In this document: one piece after another, positions 22,234 to 30,354 of the stretch
How the letters are laid out: the number at the start of each line of letters is the position of its first letter
Position numbering within the stretch: position 1 is the stretch's first letter
Assembly (NCBI GenBank): GCA_001898415.1
Contig: MKTU01000017.1
Span: forward strand, 62,001 to 126,000
Length of the DNA: 64,000 bases
Reading direction: 5' to 3'
Source of the DNA: Rhodanobacter sp. 67-28
GTDB taxonomy: Bacteria; Pseudomonadota; Gammaproteobacteria; Xanthomonadales; Rhodanobacteraceae
Program-made: the position numbers and the translations under genes
Notes under the pieces: generated by a model
The model's input: only the letters and a program-made list of their open reading frames with translations
What the model was told of the DNA's origin: nothing
Database searches by the model: none

Positions 22234-23964
22234 ATGTCGGCAGCCATCGAGCCGGCGGGTGGCGGGGCAGGCGTGGGCGATGACCGCGAGGCCGCTGTCT
22301 GCGCCTGGCTGGTCGCGCGCGGCCGGCTGAAGGATTCCGACCTGGGCCGCGCACGGCGCCTGCACGAGGAATCCACCGAAGGTACGCTCACCACGCTGAT
22401 GGCGCGGTTGGGGCTGGTTTCCGAACGCGACCTGGCCGAGGCCTGGGCCGAACTGCTGCAGGTGCCGCTGCTGGCCGCGCGCGACGCGCCTGAATTGCCG
22501 CCGGCCGAGCTGGAACTCTCGTTGCGCTTTCTCAAGCAGCAGCATGTGGTGCCCGTGCAGGAAGGCAGCGACGGGCTGGCCCTGCTGGTGGCCGATCCGG
22601 CCGATCCGTATCCGCTGCACGCGGTCGAGCTGGCCGCCGGACGCCCTGTCGCACTGCGCGTGGGGCTGCGTTCGGAGATCGACGGCCTGATCGAGCGCTA
22701 TTACGGCTCCGGCCGCTCGGCGATGGGCACCATCGTGGAGAACCTCGACGGCAGCGCCGCCGAGGAGGACGACGTCGAGCACCTGCGCGACCTCGCCTCC
22801 GAGGCCCCGGTGATCCGGCTGGTCAACCTGATCCTGCAGCGCGCGGTGGAGCAGCGCGCCTCGGACGTGCACATCGAGCCGTTCGAGAACCGGCTGAAGG
22901 TGCGTTACCGCATCGACGGCGTATTGCATGAAGTGGAGGCGCCGCCGTCGTCGTCGACCGCGGCGGTGATCTCGCGCGTGAAGATCATGGCGCGCCTCAA
23001 CATCGCCGAGCGCCGCCTGCCGCAGGATGGCCGCATCCAGCTGCGCGTGCAGGGCAAGGAGCTGGACCTGCGCGTGTCCACCGTGCCGACCAGCTTCGGC
23101 GAATCGGTGGTGATGCGCATCCTGGACCGCGAATCGGTGGTGTTCGATTTCGAGTCGCTGGGTTTCACCGACAGCTTCAAGCAGCGCTTCGTCGAGGTGC
23201 TGAACAAGCCGCACGGCATCCTGCTGGTCACCGGCCCCACGGGCTCCGGCAAGACCACCACGCTGTACACCGCGCTGAGCCAGATCAACACCAACGACGT
23301 GAAGATCATCACCGTCGAGGACCCGGTCGAATACCAGCTCGAAGGCATCAACCAGATCCAGGTGAAGCCGCAGATCGGGCTGGATTTCTCCGGCGCCCTG
23401 CGCTCGATCATGCGCCAGGACCCGGACGTGATCATGATCGGCGAAATGCGCGACCTGGAAACCTGCCGCATCGCGATCCAGTCCGCGCTCACCGGCCACC
23501 TGGTGCTGTCCACCCTGCACACCAACTCGGCGGCCGGCGGCGTCACCCGCCTGCTCGACATGGGCGTGGAGGATTACCTGCTCGGCTCCACCATCAACGG
23601 CATCCTGGCGCAGCGCCTGGTGCGCCGGCTCGATCCGGAAACCGCGATTGCCTACGAGGCCTTGCCCGAGGTGATCGCGCAGTTCGAACTGGAGAAATAC
23701 ACCGACGAACGCCCGATCCGCCTGTGGAAACCCGGCACCAGCGCGACCAACCCCAGCGGCTACCGCGGCCGCCGCGCGATCATGGAGTTCCTCACCATGA
23801 GCGACCCGCTGCGTCGCCTGGTGATGCAGCGCGCCAGCGAGGGAGAGATCGAGAAACAGGCCCGCGCCGAAGGCATGCGCACCATGTACGAGGACGGCAT
23901 CGCCAAGGCCGTCGCCGGCATCACCACGCTGGAGGAGGTGATGCGTGTCACGCAGGAGGGCTGA
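22234..23964 (+). CDS. gspE: Type II secretion ATPase GspE (XpsE-like)
   Basis: GspE is the cytoplasmic ATPase that drives pseudopilus assembly. The 576-residue protein has an N-terminal MshEN-like domain that binds GspL, Walker A GPTGSGKT at 334-341, an Asp box around VEDPVEYQ, Walker B DPDVIMIGEMRD from residue 396 and a His box STLHTNSA. The tetracysteine zinc finger normally near residues 470-510 is missing: the region reads from RRLDPETAIAYEALPEV to NPSGYRGRRA with no cysteine. It is the first gene of an E-F-G-H-I-J-K-L-M-N-D operon, with GAGGTGACGG before the ATG. Confidence 0.96.
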   Translation: MSAAIEPAGGGAGVGDDREAAVCAWLVARGRLKDSDLGRARRLHEESTEGTLTTLMARLGLVSERDLAEAWAELLQVPLLAARDAPELPPAELELSLRFLKQQHVVPVQEGSDGLALLVADPADPYPLHAVELAAGRPVALRVGLRSEIDGLIERYYGSGRSAMGTIVENLDGSAAEEDDVEHLRDLASEAPVIRLVNLILQRAVEQRASDVHIEPFENRLKVRYRIDGVLHEVEAPPSSSTAAVISRVKIMARLNIAERRLPQDGRIQLRVQGKELDLRVSTVPTSFGESVVMRILDRESVVFDFESLGFTDSFKQRFVEVLNKPHGILLVTGPTGSGKTTTLYTALSQINTNDVKIITVEDPVEYQLEGINQIQVKPQIGLDFSGALRSIMRQDPDVIMIGEMRDLETCRIAIQSALTGHLVLSTLHTNSAAGGVTRLLDMGVEDYLLGSTINGILAQRLVRRLDPETAIAYEALPEVIAQFELEKYTDERPIRLWKPGTSATNPSGYRGRRAIMEFLTMSDPLRRLVMQRASEGEIEKQARAEGMRTMYEDGIAKAVAGITTLEEVMRVTQEG

Positions 23965-24002
23965 GAATCGGGAATCCCGCAAGGGGACTTCCTGGCGGTC
24001 GT

Positions 24003-24087
24003 CGGGAATAGGGAATAGGAAGAGCAGGGGCCGCAAACTCGCGGCGACCCGCTTTTCCCATTCCCTATTCCCTGTTCCCCATTCCCG
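24003..24087. repeat. GGGAATA-type inverted repeat between gspE and gspF
   Basis: A left arm with GGGAATAGGGAATAGG (from 24003) faces a right arm of CCTATTCCCTGTTCCCCATTCCC ending near 24087, with about 50 bases between them. The RNA would form a long hairpin in the gspE-gspF intergenic leader. The gspF start codon lies just after it. The same heptamer family occurs four more times in this operon. Confidence 0.75.
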
Positions 24088-24105
24088 GCTGGCGGAGCCA
24101 GCCAA

Positions 24106-25323
24106 GTGAGCCAGTTCCGCTACAAGGCCGTCAACGACGCCGGCGAAACGCTGCAGGGCCAGATGGAAGCGGGCAGCGTCGACGAGGTGATCGCACGGCT
24201 GCAGGACCAGGGGCACACGCCGCTGGAGGCGCGCTCGGCGGAGGGCGCGGCGACCGGCAGTGGCCTGGCGGGCATGTTCAAGCGCGGGCCGTTCACCGGC
24301 GACCAGCTGGCGCTGTTCACCCATCAGCTGGCGACCCTGCTCGGCGCGGGCCAGCCGCTGGACCGCGCGCTGACCATCCTGCTCGACCTGCCCGAGGGCG
24401 AATCGGCGAAGAAGCTGATCGAGCGGGTACGCGATCGCGTGCGCGGCGGCACCACGCTGTCCGCGGCGCTGGACGAGGAGCACGGCGTGTTCCCGCGCCT
24501 GTACATCAGCCTGGTGCGCGCCGGCGAGGCGGGCGGTTCGCTGGAGGAAACCCTGCGCCGGCTGGCCGACTACCTGGAGCGCGCGCAGGCCTTGCGCGGC
24601 AGCATCACCAACGCGCTGATCTATCCGGCGTTCCTGATGGTCGGCGTGCTCGGTTCGCTGGTGCTGCTGCTGGCCTACGTGGTGCCGCAGTTCGTGCCGA
24701 TCTTCCAGGACATGCAGGTGCCGATCCCGTGGATCACCTCGGCCGTGCTGGCGCTGGGCAACCTGCTGGCGGACTGGTGGTGGCTGATCGCGGTACTGCT
24801 GATCGGCGGCGGGCTGGTGTGGCGCGCGCGGCTGCGCGATCCGGCGGCGCGGCTGGCCTGGCACACGCGCCTGCTGGGGCTGCGCGTGATCGGCCCGCTG
24901 CTGCTGAAGATCGAGACCGCGCGCATCGCCCGCACGCTGGGCACCTTGCTGCGCAACGGCGTGCCGCTGCTCGGCGCGCTGACCATCGCGCGCCAAGTCA
25001 CCGGCAACGTTGCGCTGGACGCGGCGCTCGGTGCGGCGCACGAACAGGTCAAGGGCGGTGCCGGCCTGAGCCTCGCGCTGGGCCAGTCGAAACTGTTCCC
25101 GCGCCTCGCGCTGCAGATGGTGCAGGTGGGCGAGGAAGCCGGCCAGCTCGACGGCATGCTGCTGAAAGTGGCCGACACCTTCGAACTGGAATCGCGCCGC
25201 TCGATCGACCGCCTGCTCGCCGCGCTGGTACCCGCGCTGACCATCGTGATGACCGTGCTGGTGGGCATCATCATGGCCGCCATCCTGCTGCCGCTGCTGA
25301 GCATGACCAGCAGTATTCAGTGA
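24106..25323 (+). CDS. gspF: Type II secretion inner-membrane platform protein GspF
   Basis: GspF is the polytopic core of the T2SS assembly platform. The 405-residue protein begins SQFRYKAVNDAGETLQGQME and holds two T2SSF domains (about 70-195 and 275-395). Transmembrane segments include IYPAFLMVGVLGSLVLLLAYVVP and the C-terminal TIVMTVLVGIIMAAILLPLL. Motifs such as GEAGGSLEETLRRLADYLE and GEEAGQLDGMLLKVAD are typical. Translation starts at GTG (24106), with GGAG 9 bases upstream, directly after a hairpin repeat. Confidence 0.96.
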   Translation: MSQFRYKAVNDAGETLQGQMEAGSVDEVIARLQDQGHTPLEARSAEGAATGSGLAGMFKRGPFTGDQLALFTHQLATLLGAGQPLDRALTILLDLPEGESAKKLIERVRDRVRGGTTLSAALDEEHGVFPRLYISLVRAGEAGGSLEETLRRLADYLERAQALRGSITNALIYPAFLMVGVLGSLVLLLAYVVPQFVPIFQDMQVPIPWITSAVLALGNLLADWWWLIAVLLIGGGLVWRARLRDPAARLAWHTRLLGLRVIGPLLLKIETARIARTLGTLLRNGVPLLGALTIARQVTGNVALDAALGAAHEQVKGGAGLSLALGQSKLFPRLALQMVQVGEEAGQLDGMLLKVADTFELESRRSIDRLLAALVPALTIVMTVLVGIIMAAILLPLLSMTSSIQ

Positions 25324-25332
25324 TTGAGAGCA

Positions 25333-25402
25333 GGGAATAGGGAATGGGGAATAGGGAATAGGGAATAGGGAATAGGGAATAGGGAATAGGGAATAGGGAA
25401 TA
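25333..25402. repeat. Tandem heptamer array, ten GGGAATA units
   Basis: Ten consecutive 7-base units GGGAATA fill 25333-25402; the second unit is GGGAATG. The array begins 9 bases after the gspF stop and ends 50 bases before the gspG start. No opposite-strand arm lies close by; the nearest complementary run is at 25537-25566, inside gspG. Arrays of short units change copy number by slippage, so this spacer length may vary between strains. Confidence 0.9.
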
Positions 25403-25452
25403 GGGGAGTACGAAGCAGTTGGGTTTTTCGATTCAGTGATGGAGAGAACGTG

Positions 25453-25986
25453 ATGGTGATGTCTTTGGTGTCGATGGAACGGAGAGTTGGAGATCGGGAG
25501 CGGGGAGGCGGGAATGCGGCAGGCTCCCGAGCGCGCCCTATTCCCTATTCCCCATTCCCTATTCCCGGGCGAAGCCGCGGGCGCACGCAGCGCGCCGGCG
25601 GCTTCACCCTCCTCGAAATGCTCGCCGTGATCGCGCTGATCGGCATCGTGGCGGTGGCGGTGATCACCAAGGTCATCCCCAGTTTCGACAAGGGCAAGTA
25701 CAAGACCGGCAAGATCCAGTTGAGCACGCTGTCGCAGGACATCGACAACTACATGCTCGACAACGGCACGCCGCCGCAGCAGCTGGTCGACCTGGTGAAA
25801 AAGCCCGGCAACGCGCCCAACTGGCAGGGCCCGTACGCCAAGGAGTCGCAGCTGAAGGACCCCTACGGCCACGACTACGGCTACCAGTACCCCGGCCAGC
25901 ACGGCAAATACGACCTCGTCTTCTACGGCGAGGATGGCAAGCCCGGCGGCGACGGGCTGAATGCGGATGCCGGGAACTGGCAATGA
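25453..25986 (+). CDS. gspG: Type II secretion major pseudopilin GspG
   Basis: GspG forms the T2SS pseudopilus. The prepilin peptidase site is G|FTLLEM, followed by the hydrophobic helix LAVIALIGIVAVAVITKVIP and a GspG C-terminal domain with the calcium-loop region (KDPYGHDYGYQYPG). The start at 25453 has GGAGAG 6 bases upstream, which gives a 50-residue leader, far longer than the usual 6-20. The leader includes translated repeat sequence (PIPYSPFPIPG), and no ATG, GTG or TTG lies in frame between the repeat and the cleavage site. The stop overlaps the gspH start. Confidence 0.93.
   Translation: MVMSLVSMERRVGDRERGGGNAAGSRARPIPYSPFPIPGRSRGRTQRAGGFTLLEMLAVIALIGIVAVAVITKVIPSFDKGKYKTGKIQLSTLSQDIDNYMLDNGTPPQQLVDLVKKPGNAPNWQGPYAKESQLKDPYGHDYGYQYPGQHGKYDLVFYGEDGKPGGDGLNADAGNWQ
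25537..25566. repeat. TATTCCC heptamer run inside the gspG leader
   Basis: Four heptamers on the CCTATTCCCTATTCCCCATT pattern lie in frame within the gspG leader codons. They are complementary to the tandem array at 25333-25402, so the transcript could pair the two across the gspG ribosome-binding site. Confidence 0.8.
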
Positions 25987-26531
25987 AGCCGGGAATAGGG
26001 AATAGGGAATGGGGAATGGGAAGAGCGACGTGCTCGAGCGCTCTTCCCATTCCCCATTCCCCATTCCCTATTCCCTGCCGTGGGCGCGCGCAGCGCGCCA
26101 CCGGCTTCACCCTCCTCGAAATGCTCGTGGTCATCGTGCTGATCGGGTTGGCGGCGGTGGCGGTGTCGGTGTCGGTGACGCGGGGGCTGGCCGGGGCGCG
26201 GGTGCGCGCGGCCAGCAGCGAACTGGCCGGGGCGTTGCGCGCGACGCGGGCGCAGGCGATCGTGCATGCCGACGAGCAGGTCTTCGACGTCGATACCCGC
26301 GCCAACAGCTACCAGGGTGCCAGCCATCGCGACGTCGCCCTGCCCAAGGGCCTCAAGGTCAGCATCACCAGCGCAAAGGAAGACCGCCCCGACGACCATA
26401 CCGGCCGCATCCGCTTCTTTCCCGACGGCAGCTCCACCGGCGGCCGCATCACCTTGAAAGCCGGCCAGCGCGAATGGCACGTCAACGTGTCGTGGCTGAC
26501 TGGCGAGGTGCGGGTGGTGGATCAGCCATGA
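25983..26531 (+). CDS. gspH: Type II secretion minor pseudopilin GspH
   Basis: GspH is a minor pseudopilin at the pseudopilus tip. It has the cleavage motif G|FTLLEM, then LVVIVLIGLAAVAVSVSV, then a GspH-type beta domain ending in WHVNVSWLTGEVRVVDQP. Translation starts at the ATG overlapping the gspG stop (ATGA), giving a 41-residue leader that contains both arms of a hairpin repeat (GIGNREWGMGR and LPIPHSPFPIP). No usable start codon occurs between the repeat and the cleavage site. The 182-residue precursor would mature to about 141 residues. Confidence 0.92.
   Translation: MKPGIGNREWGMGRATCSSALPIPHSPFPIPCRGRAQRATGFTLLEMLVVIVLIGLAAVAVSVSVTRGLAGARVRAASSELAGALRATRAQAIVHADEQVFDVDTRANSYQGASHRDVALPKGLKVSITSAKEDRPDDHTGRIRFFPDGSSTGGRITLKAGQREWHVNVSWLTGEVRVVDQP
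25991..26075. repeat. Near-perfect 36-base inverted repeat inside the gspH leader
   Basis: The left arm 25991-26026 (four heptamers plus GGAAGAGC) and the right arm 26040-26075 (GCTCTTCC plus four heptamers) pair with one mismatch in 36 around a 13-base loop. The whole element is coding and in frame. The resulting RNA hairpin begins 8 bases after the gspH start codon. Confidence 0.9.
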
Positions 26532-27040
26532 GGGCGGGGAACAGGGAATCGGGAATAGGGAATAGGCAAAGCAAGTTGCCGCGGGGCCGTGGCTGTTGCT
26601 CTTCCCATTCCCTATTCCCTATTCCCCATTCCCGGCGCGCTCCGCGCGCCAACGGCTTCACCCTCCTCGAAGTGATCGCCGCGATCGCCCTGCTGGCGAT
26701 CGCGTTCACCGTGTTGATGCGGGTGGCGGGCGGCTCGATCCGCCTGAGCGAGAATGCCGCCGACCACAGCGAGGCGGCGTTGTGGGCGCGCAGCCTGCTC
26801 GACACGGCGTTCACCAACGAGCCGGTGCGGCCGGGCAGCACGTCCGGGCGGTTCGACCAGCGCTTTCGCTGGCAGTTGAACGTGGCGCCGTGGCGTCCGG
26901 GCTCGACGCCGGCGCAGGCACCGCTGCAGCTCTATCAGCTCGATCTGGAAGTCAGCTGGGGTCCGGCGGTCCATCCGCAGGTGGCCCATTTCCGCACCCT
27001 GCGGCTGGCCGCGGCGGAGCCGGCGCAGGCGCAGCCATGA
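26528..27040 (+). CDS. gspI: Type II secretion minor pseudopilin GspI
   Basis: GspI joins GspJ and GspK at the pseudopilus tip. The motif G|FTLLEV is followed by IAAIALLAIAFTVLMRVAGG and a GspI domain with WARSLLDTAF and the later SWGPAVHPQVAHFRTL. The start ATG overlaps the gspH stop (ATGA). The leader is 43 residues and again contains translated hairpin repeat (NRESGIGNRQ and SLFPIPHSRR). After cleavage a mature protein of about 127 residues results, normal for GspI. Confidence 0.92.
   Translation: MRAGNRESGIGNRQSKLPRGRGCCSSHSLFPIPHSRRAPRANGFTLLEVIAAIALLAIAFTVLMRVAGGSIRLSENAADHSEAALWARSLLDTAFTNEPVRPGSTSGRFDQRFRWQLNVAPWRPGSTPAQAPLQLYQLDLEVSWGPAVHPQVAHFRTLRLAAAEPAQAQP
26536..26633. repeat. 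Imperfect inverted repeat inside the gspI leader
   Basis: The left arm (about 26536-26574, GGGAACAGGGAATCGGGAAT and on) and right arm (about 26595-26633, ending CCCTATTCCCCATTCCC) are related to the gspH element but have diverged more. They lie in frame between the gspI start and its prepilin cleavage site. Confidence 0.8.
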
Positions 27041-27699
27041 AGAAGCGCGCCGCCGGCTTCACCCTGCTGGAAATTCTCGCCGCGCTGGTGCTGCTGGCGC
27101 TGCTGCTGCTGGGCGTGTACTCGGGCATCGCCAGCGCCAGTCGCAGCGTGCGCTCGGGCACCGCCGCGATCGAGCGGATGGACCAGCTGCGCGCGGCGCA
27201 ACAGTTCCTGCGTCGTGAACTGGCGCAAAGCCTGGCTGCGCCGATCAGCCGCACCGATCGTGGCGAGCCGGTCTATTTCCAGGGCGACGCGCACGAGATG
27301 CGTTATGTCGCGCCGCTGCCGGGCTACCTCGGCAAGCTCGGGCCGCAATTGCAGCAGTTGCAACTGGTCGACGACGGCGCCGGCGGCCTGCGCCTGGAGC
27401 TGCGCCTGGCCCTGCTGCCGCCCGATGGCGGCCCGCCGCAGGCGCTGGGTGAGCCGCAGGTGCTGTTCGACCACATTCGCGCAGGCGGCTTCCACTACCT
27501 GGGCACCGATGCCGACGGCAGCGCCTTGCCGTGGGCAGGCGAGTGGACGGCCGACCGCTCGCTGCCGCAAGTGGTGCGCATCGAGCTGCAGCCGCAGGGC
27601 CGCGCCAGCTGGCCGCGGCTGGACATCCCGCTGCGCATCGAACCGCTCGACGCCGGCGGGCCGTTGCGCATCCACGTACTGCGACGTACCCCGCCATGA
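27037..27699 (+). CDS. gspJ: Type II secretion minor pseudopilin GspJ
   Basis: This 220-residue precursor has a short, classic leader, MKKRAAG|FTLLEIL, then a transmembrane helix LAALVLLALLLLGVYSG and a GspJ domain. GspJ forms the pseudopilus tip complex with GspI and GspK. It is coupled to gspI by ATGA and has no repeat element, in clear contrast to the three pseudopilin genes before it. Confidence 0.93.
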   Translation: MKKRAAGFTLLEILAALVLLALLLLGVYSGIASASRSVRSGTAAIERMDQLRAAQQFLRRELAQSLAAPISRTDRGEPVYFQGDAHEMRYVAPLPGYLGKLGPQLQQLQLVDDGAGGLRLELRLALLPPDGGPPQALGEPQVLFDHIRAGGFHYLGTDADGSALPWAGEWTADRSLPQVVRIELQPQGRASWPRLDIPLRIEPLDAGGPLRIHVLRRTPP

Positions 27700-28568
27700 G
27701 CGGCCGTCTCGCGAATGCGTCCAGCCAGCGCGGGGTCGCCCTGCTGCTGGTGCTGTGGGCGTGCACCTTGCTGGCGATCCTGCTCGGCGGTTACGCCGCG
27801 CTGGCACGCACCGAGGGCTTGCAGGCGCGCTACCAGTTCGCCGGCACGCAGGCGCACTACGCCGCGGAGGCCGGCCTGATGCGCGCGATCTACGGTCTGC
27901 AGGACCCGCGCATCAAGCAGCGCTGGATCGGCGACGGGCGGCCTTACCCGTTCACCTACGACCACGCCAGCGTGGTGGTGCGTGCGATCGACGAGGACGG
28001 CAAGGTCGATCTCAACAGCGCCACGCCGGAGGTGCTGCAAGGCCTGCTGCACGCCGCCGGCTTGCAGCCGCGCGAGGCCGGCGAACTGGTCCGGCACATC
28101 GTCGACTGGCGCAGCCCGCCCAGCCTCGCCGGTGAAGTGGACAGCCAGCGCGCCGCCTATGCCGCCGCCGGTCGCGACTACGGCCCGCGCCACGGCCCGT
28201 TCGTCACCGTGGAGGAGCTGCAACTGGTGCTGGGCATGACGCCGGCGCTGTACCGCCAGCTGGCGCCGGTGCTGACGATCTGGTCCGGCAGCCCCAGCCC
28301 CAACCCGAACACCGCGCCGCCGCTGGCGCTGGAGGCGATTCCCGGGATGACTCCGCAGCAACTGGCCGCGATCCGCGCCACCCGGGCGAAAAACGCCAGC
28401 GATCCGAGTCTGGCTCTCAACAACGGAACCACGCATAGTATCGAGTCCGTCGCCACCCTGGCCGACGGGACGAGCGCGGTGTTGCGCGCGACGATCCGCA
28501 TGCAGCCGGGGCAGGCTGGCGAGAAGCCTTACGCCGTATTGCGCTGGCAGGAGGGAAAGTCCGAATGA
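27696..28568 (+). CDS. gspK: Type II secretion minor pseudopilin GspK
   Basis: GspK is the large pseudopilin that caps the tip. The 290-residue protein starts MSGRLANASSQRG|VALLLVLW with the tolerant G|V cleavage site, then a hydrophobic helix. The helix-hairpin-helix-like region DLNSATPEVLQGLLHAAGL and the motif FVTVEELQLVLGMTPALYRQL are typical of GspK. ATGA overlaps link it to gspJ and gspL. Confidence 0.94.
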   Translation: MSGRLANASSQRGVALLLVLWACTLLAILLGGYAALARTEGLQARYQFAGTQAHYAAEAGLMRAIYGLQDPRIKQRWIGDGRPYPFTYDHASVVVRAIDEDGKVDLNSATPEVLQGLLHAAGLQPREAGELVRHIVDWRSPPSLAGEVDSQRAAYAAAGRDYGPRHGPFVTVEELQLVLGMTPALYRQLAPVLTIWSGSPSPNPNTAPPLALEAIPGMTPQQLAAIRATRAKNASDPSLALNNGTTHSIESVATLADGTSAVLRATIRMQPGQAGEKPYAVLRWQEGKSE

Positions 28569-29719
28569 GTACGGCGATGCCGTCGCTGCAGCCGGGTTGG
28601 GAGCGCGTTCGCCGCCAGTGGCGCGCCTCGCCGCTGCCGGGTTTTCTTGCCTGGTGGGGCGGCGAACTGCGCGCGCTGCTGCCGCCGCGCTGGCGCAGCT
28701 GGTTCGGCAGCGGCGCGGACTGGTACCTGCTGCAGGTCGAGGGCGAGACCTGGTCGCTGCGCCGGCGTGGCCATGCCGAGGTGCTGGCGCAGTGGAACGA
28801 GGCGGTCGAGGATCTGCCCGGGCGCAGCTTCGGCGCGGCGCTGGCACAGGTCGATCGCGAGGATCTGCGCGTCGCCCTGCTGCTGCCGTCCGCCCAGGTG
28901 CTGCGCCGCAGCCTGTCGTTGCCGCTGGCCGCGCGCGACAACCTGCACCAGGTGGTCGGTTTCGAGATGGATCGGCAGACCCCGTTCGGCGTGGCGCAGG
29001 TGTATTACGCCGTGCGCGAACTGAACGCGACGGCCGCCGGGCGCTGCCAGGTGGAACTGGTCGCGGCGGCCCGCGCCGGCGTCGATCCGCTGCTCGCGCG
29101 CCTGCGCACGCAGGGCATCGCGGTCGATGCGGTGGACGTGGCCGCGGCCGACGGTCGCCTCGGCGTGAACCTGTTGCCGCCGGAGCAGCGCCCGCGCCGC
29201 GCGCATCCGCGGCGACGGCTCAACCTGATCCTGGCTGCGGGCGTGGTGTTGCTGTTGCTGCTGGCCGGCCTCGAATGGCGGCACAACCGCGAGGTCGCGC
29301 TGGCCACCATGCAGGACCAGGTCGCCGCGATGCGCGGCGAGGCGGCGCAGGTCGCCTCGCTGCGCCAGCAACTGCAGGACAACGCCGGCGCCGCCGGTTT
29401 CCTCGCCCAACGCAAGAAGAACACCGTCGGCATGCTGGAGCTGCTGCGCGATGCCACCGCGCGCCTGCCCGATGGCACCTGGCTGGAGCGCCTGAGTGTC
29501 GATGCCACCGGCCAGATCGGCATGCAGGGGCAGAGTCAGCAGGCGGCCAAGCTGCTCGACGCCTTGAAGGATTCCAGCGTGATCACCGATGCCGGCTTCC
29601 AGGGCAGCATCCAGCCCGACGCCGCCACCGGCAAGGAGCGCTTCTACCTCACCGCGCGCATCAGGCAGGCCGCGGCGGCCAGGCCCGCGCCGACCGCCGA
29701 CGGCGGGGACACGCCATGA
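28565..29719 (+). CDS. gspL: Type II secretion inner-membrane protein GspL
   Basis: GspL links the GspE ATPase to GspM. The 384-residue protein has a cytoplasmic actin-like domain with DREDLRVALLLPSAQVLRR and GFEMDRQTPF, one transmembrane helix at about residues 218-235 (LNLILAAGVVLLLLLAGLEW), then a periplasmic PilN-like ferredoxin fold. As in other xps-type systems, the N-terminal part is shorter than in enterobacterial GspL. It is coupled to gspK and gspM by ATGA. Confidence 0.93.
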   Translation: MSTAMPSLQPGWERVRRQWRASPLPGFLAWWGGELRALLPPRWRSWFGSGADWYLLQVEGETWSLRRRGHAEVLAQWNEAVEDLPGRSFGAALAQVDREDLRVALLLPSAQVLRRSLSLPLAARDNLHQVVGFEMDRQTPFGVAQVYYAVRELNATAAGRCQVELVAAARAGVDPLLARLRTQGIAVDAVDVAAADGRLGVNLLPPEQRPRRAHPRRRLNLILAAGVVLLLLLAGLEWRHNREVALATMQDQVAAMRGEAAQVASLRQQLQDNAGAAGFLAQRKKNTVGMLELLRDATARLPDGTWLERLSVDATGQIGMQGQSQQAAKLLDALKDSSVITDAGFQGSIQPDAATGKERFYLTARIRQAAAARPAPTADGGDTP

Positions 29720-30354
29720 CGCGCCCGGCCCTCGCGCCGCGCGAACGCCGCATCGTTGCGGTGGCGCTGCTGCTGCTGGCGGTCGCGCTGGCTTACCTGG
29801 TGCTGCTGCACTGGTGGTTCGTCGCGCCGCTGCGGCAGATCCACGAGGAGATGGCGCACTTGCGCGACACGCACAGCCGCTACGCCGCCGCGATCGCGGA
29901 GAAGCCGGCGCTGCAGCGCCGGCTGGACGAGATGGGCGCGGGCCAGGCCGCCAGCGACGCGTTCCTTGCCGCCAGCGATCCGAACAATGCCGCCGCCGAC
30001 CTGATGCAGCAGGTGGTTGACGTGGTCGGCCGCAACACCGGGCGCGGGCGCTGCGTGGTGAGCCAGAAGATGCCGTTGCCGACGCCGCCGACGTCGGCCG
30101 GCGAGCCGTATCGCAAGGCCGCCGTCAGCATCAGCCTGAGTTGCGACATCGAACCGCTGGCGGCGGTGCTGCAGGCGCTGGAGCAGGGCCGGCCGTACCT
30201 GTTCGTCGACGACCTCAGCATCTATCGCAACCCGGTCGCCGCACAGCGCGAGCAGGGCGCGCCGCTGGAAGTGCAGTTCACGCTCTCCGGTTACGTGCGC
30301 CCCTCGGCCGGCGCGCCGATGCCCGCCGATGCCGATGCCGGAGCCGCGCCATGA
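29716..30354 (+). CDS. gspM: Type II secretion protein GspM
   Basis: GspM is a bitopic inner-membrane partner of GspL. The 212-residue product has one membrane helix near the N-terminus (VAVALLLLAVALAYLVLLHWW), a coiled-coil stretch (IHEEMAHLRDTHSRYAAAI) and a periplasmic PilO-like ferredoxin fold. The sequence is most like the XpsM type. It overlaps gspL and gspN by four bases each. Confidence 0.9.
   Translation: MTRPALAPRERRIVAVALLLLAVALAYLVLLHWWFVAPLRQIHEEMAHLRDTHSRYAAAIAEKPALQRRLDEMGAGQAASDAFLAASDPNNAAADLMQQVVDVVGRNTGRGRCVVSQKMPLPTPPTSAGEPYRKAAVSISLSCDIEPLAAVLQALEQGRPYLFVDDLSIYRNPVAAQREQGAPLEVQFTLSGYVRPSAGAPMPADADAGAAP

Noticed and set aside
21985-26064. A 1359-residue minus-strand open frame over the T2SS genes
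   Set aside because: It is antisense to gspE, gspF and gspG, with low-complexity His/Arg/Gln-rich sequence typical of GC-rich shadow frames.
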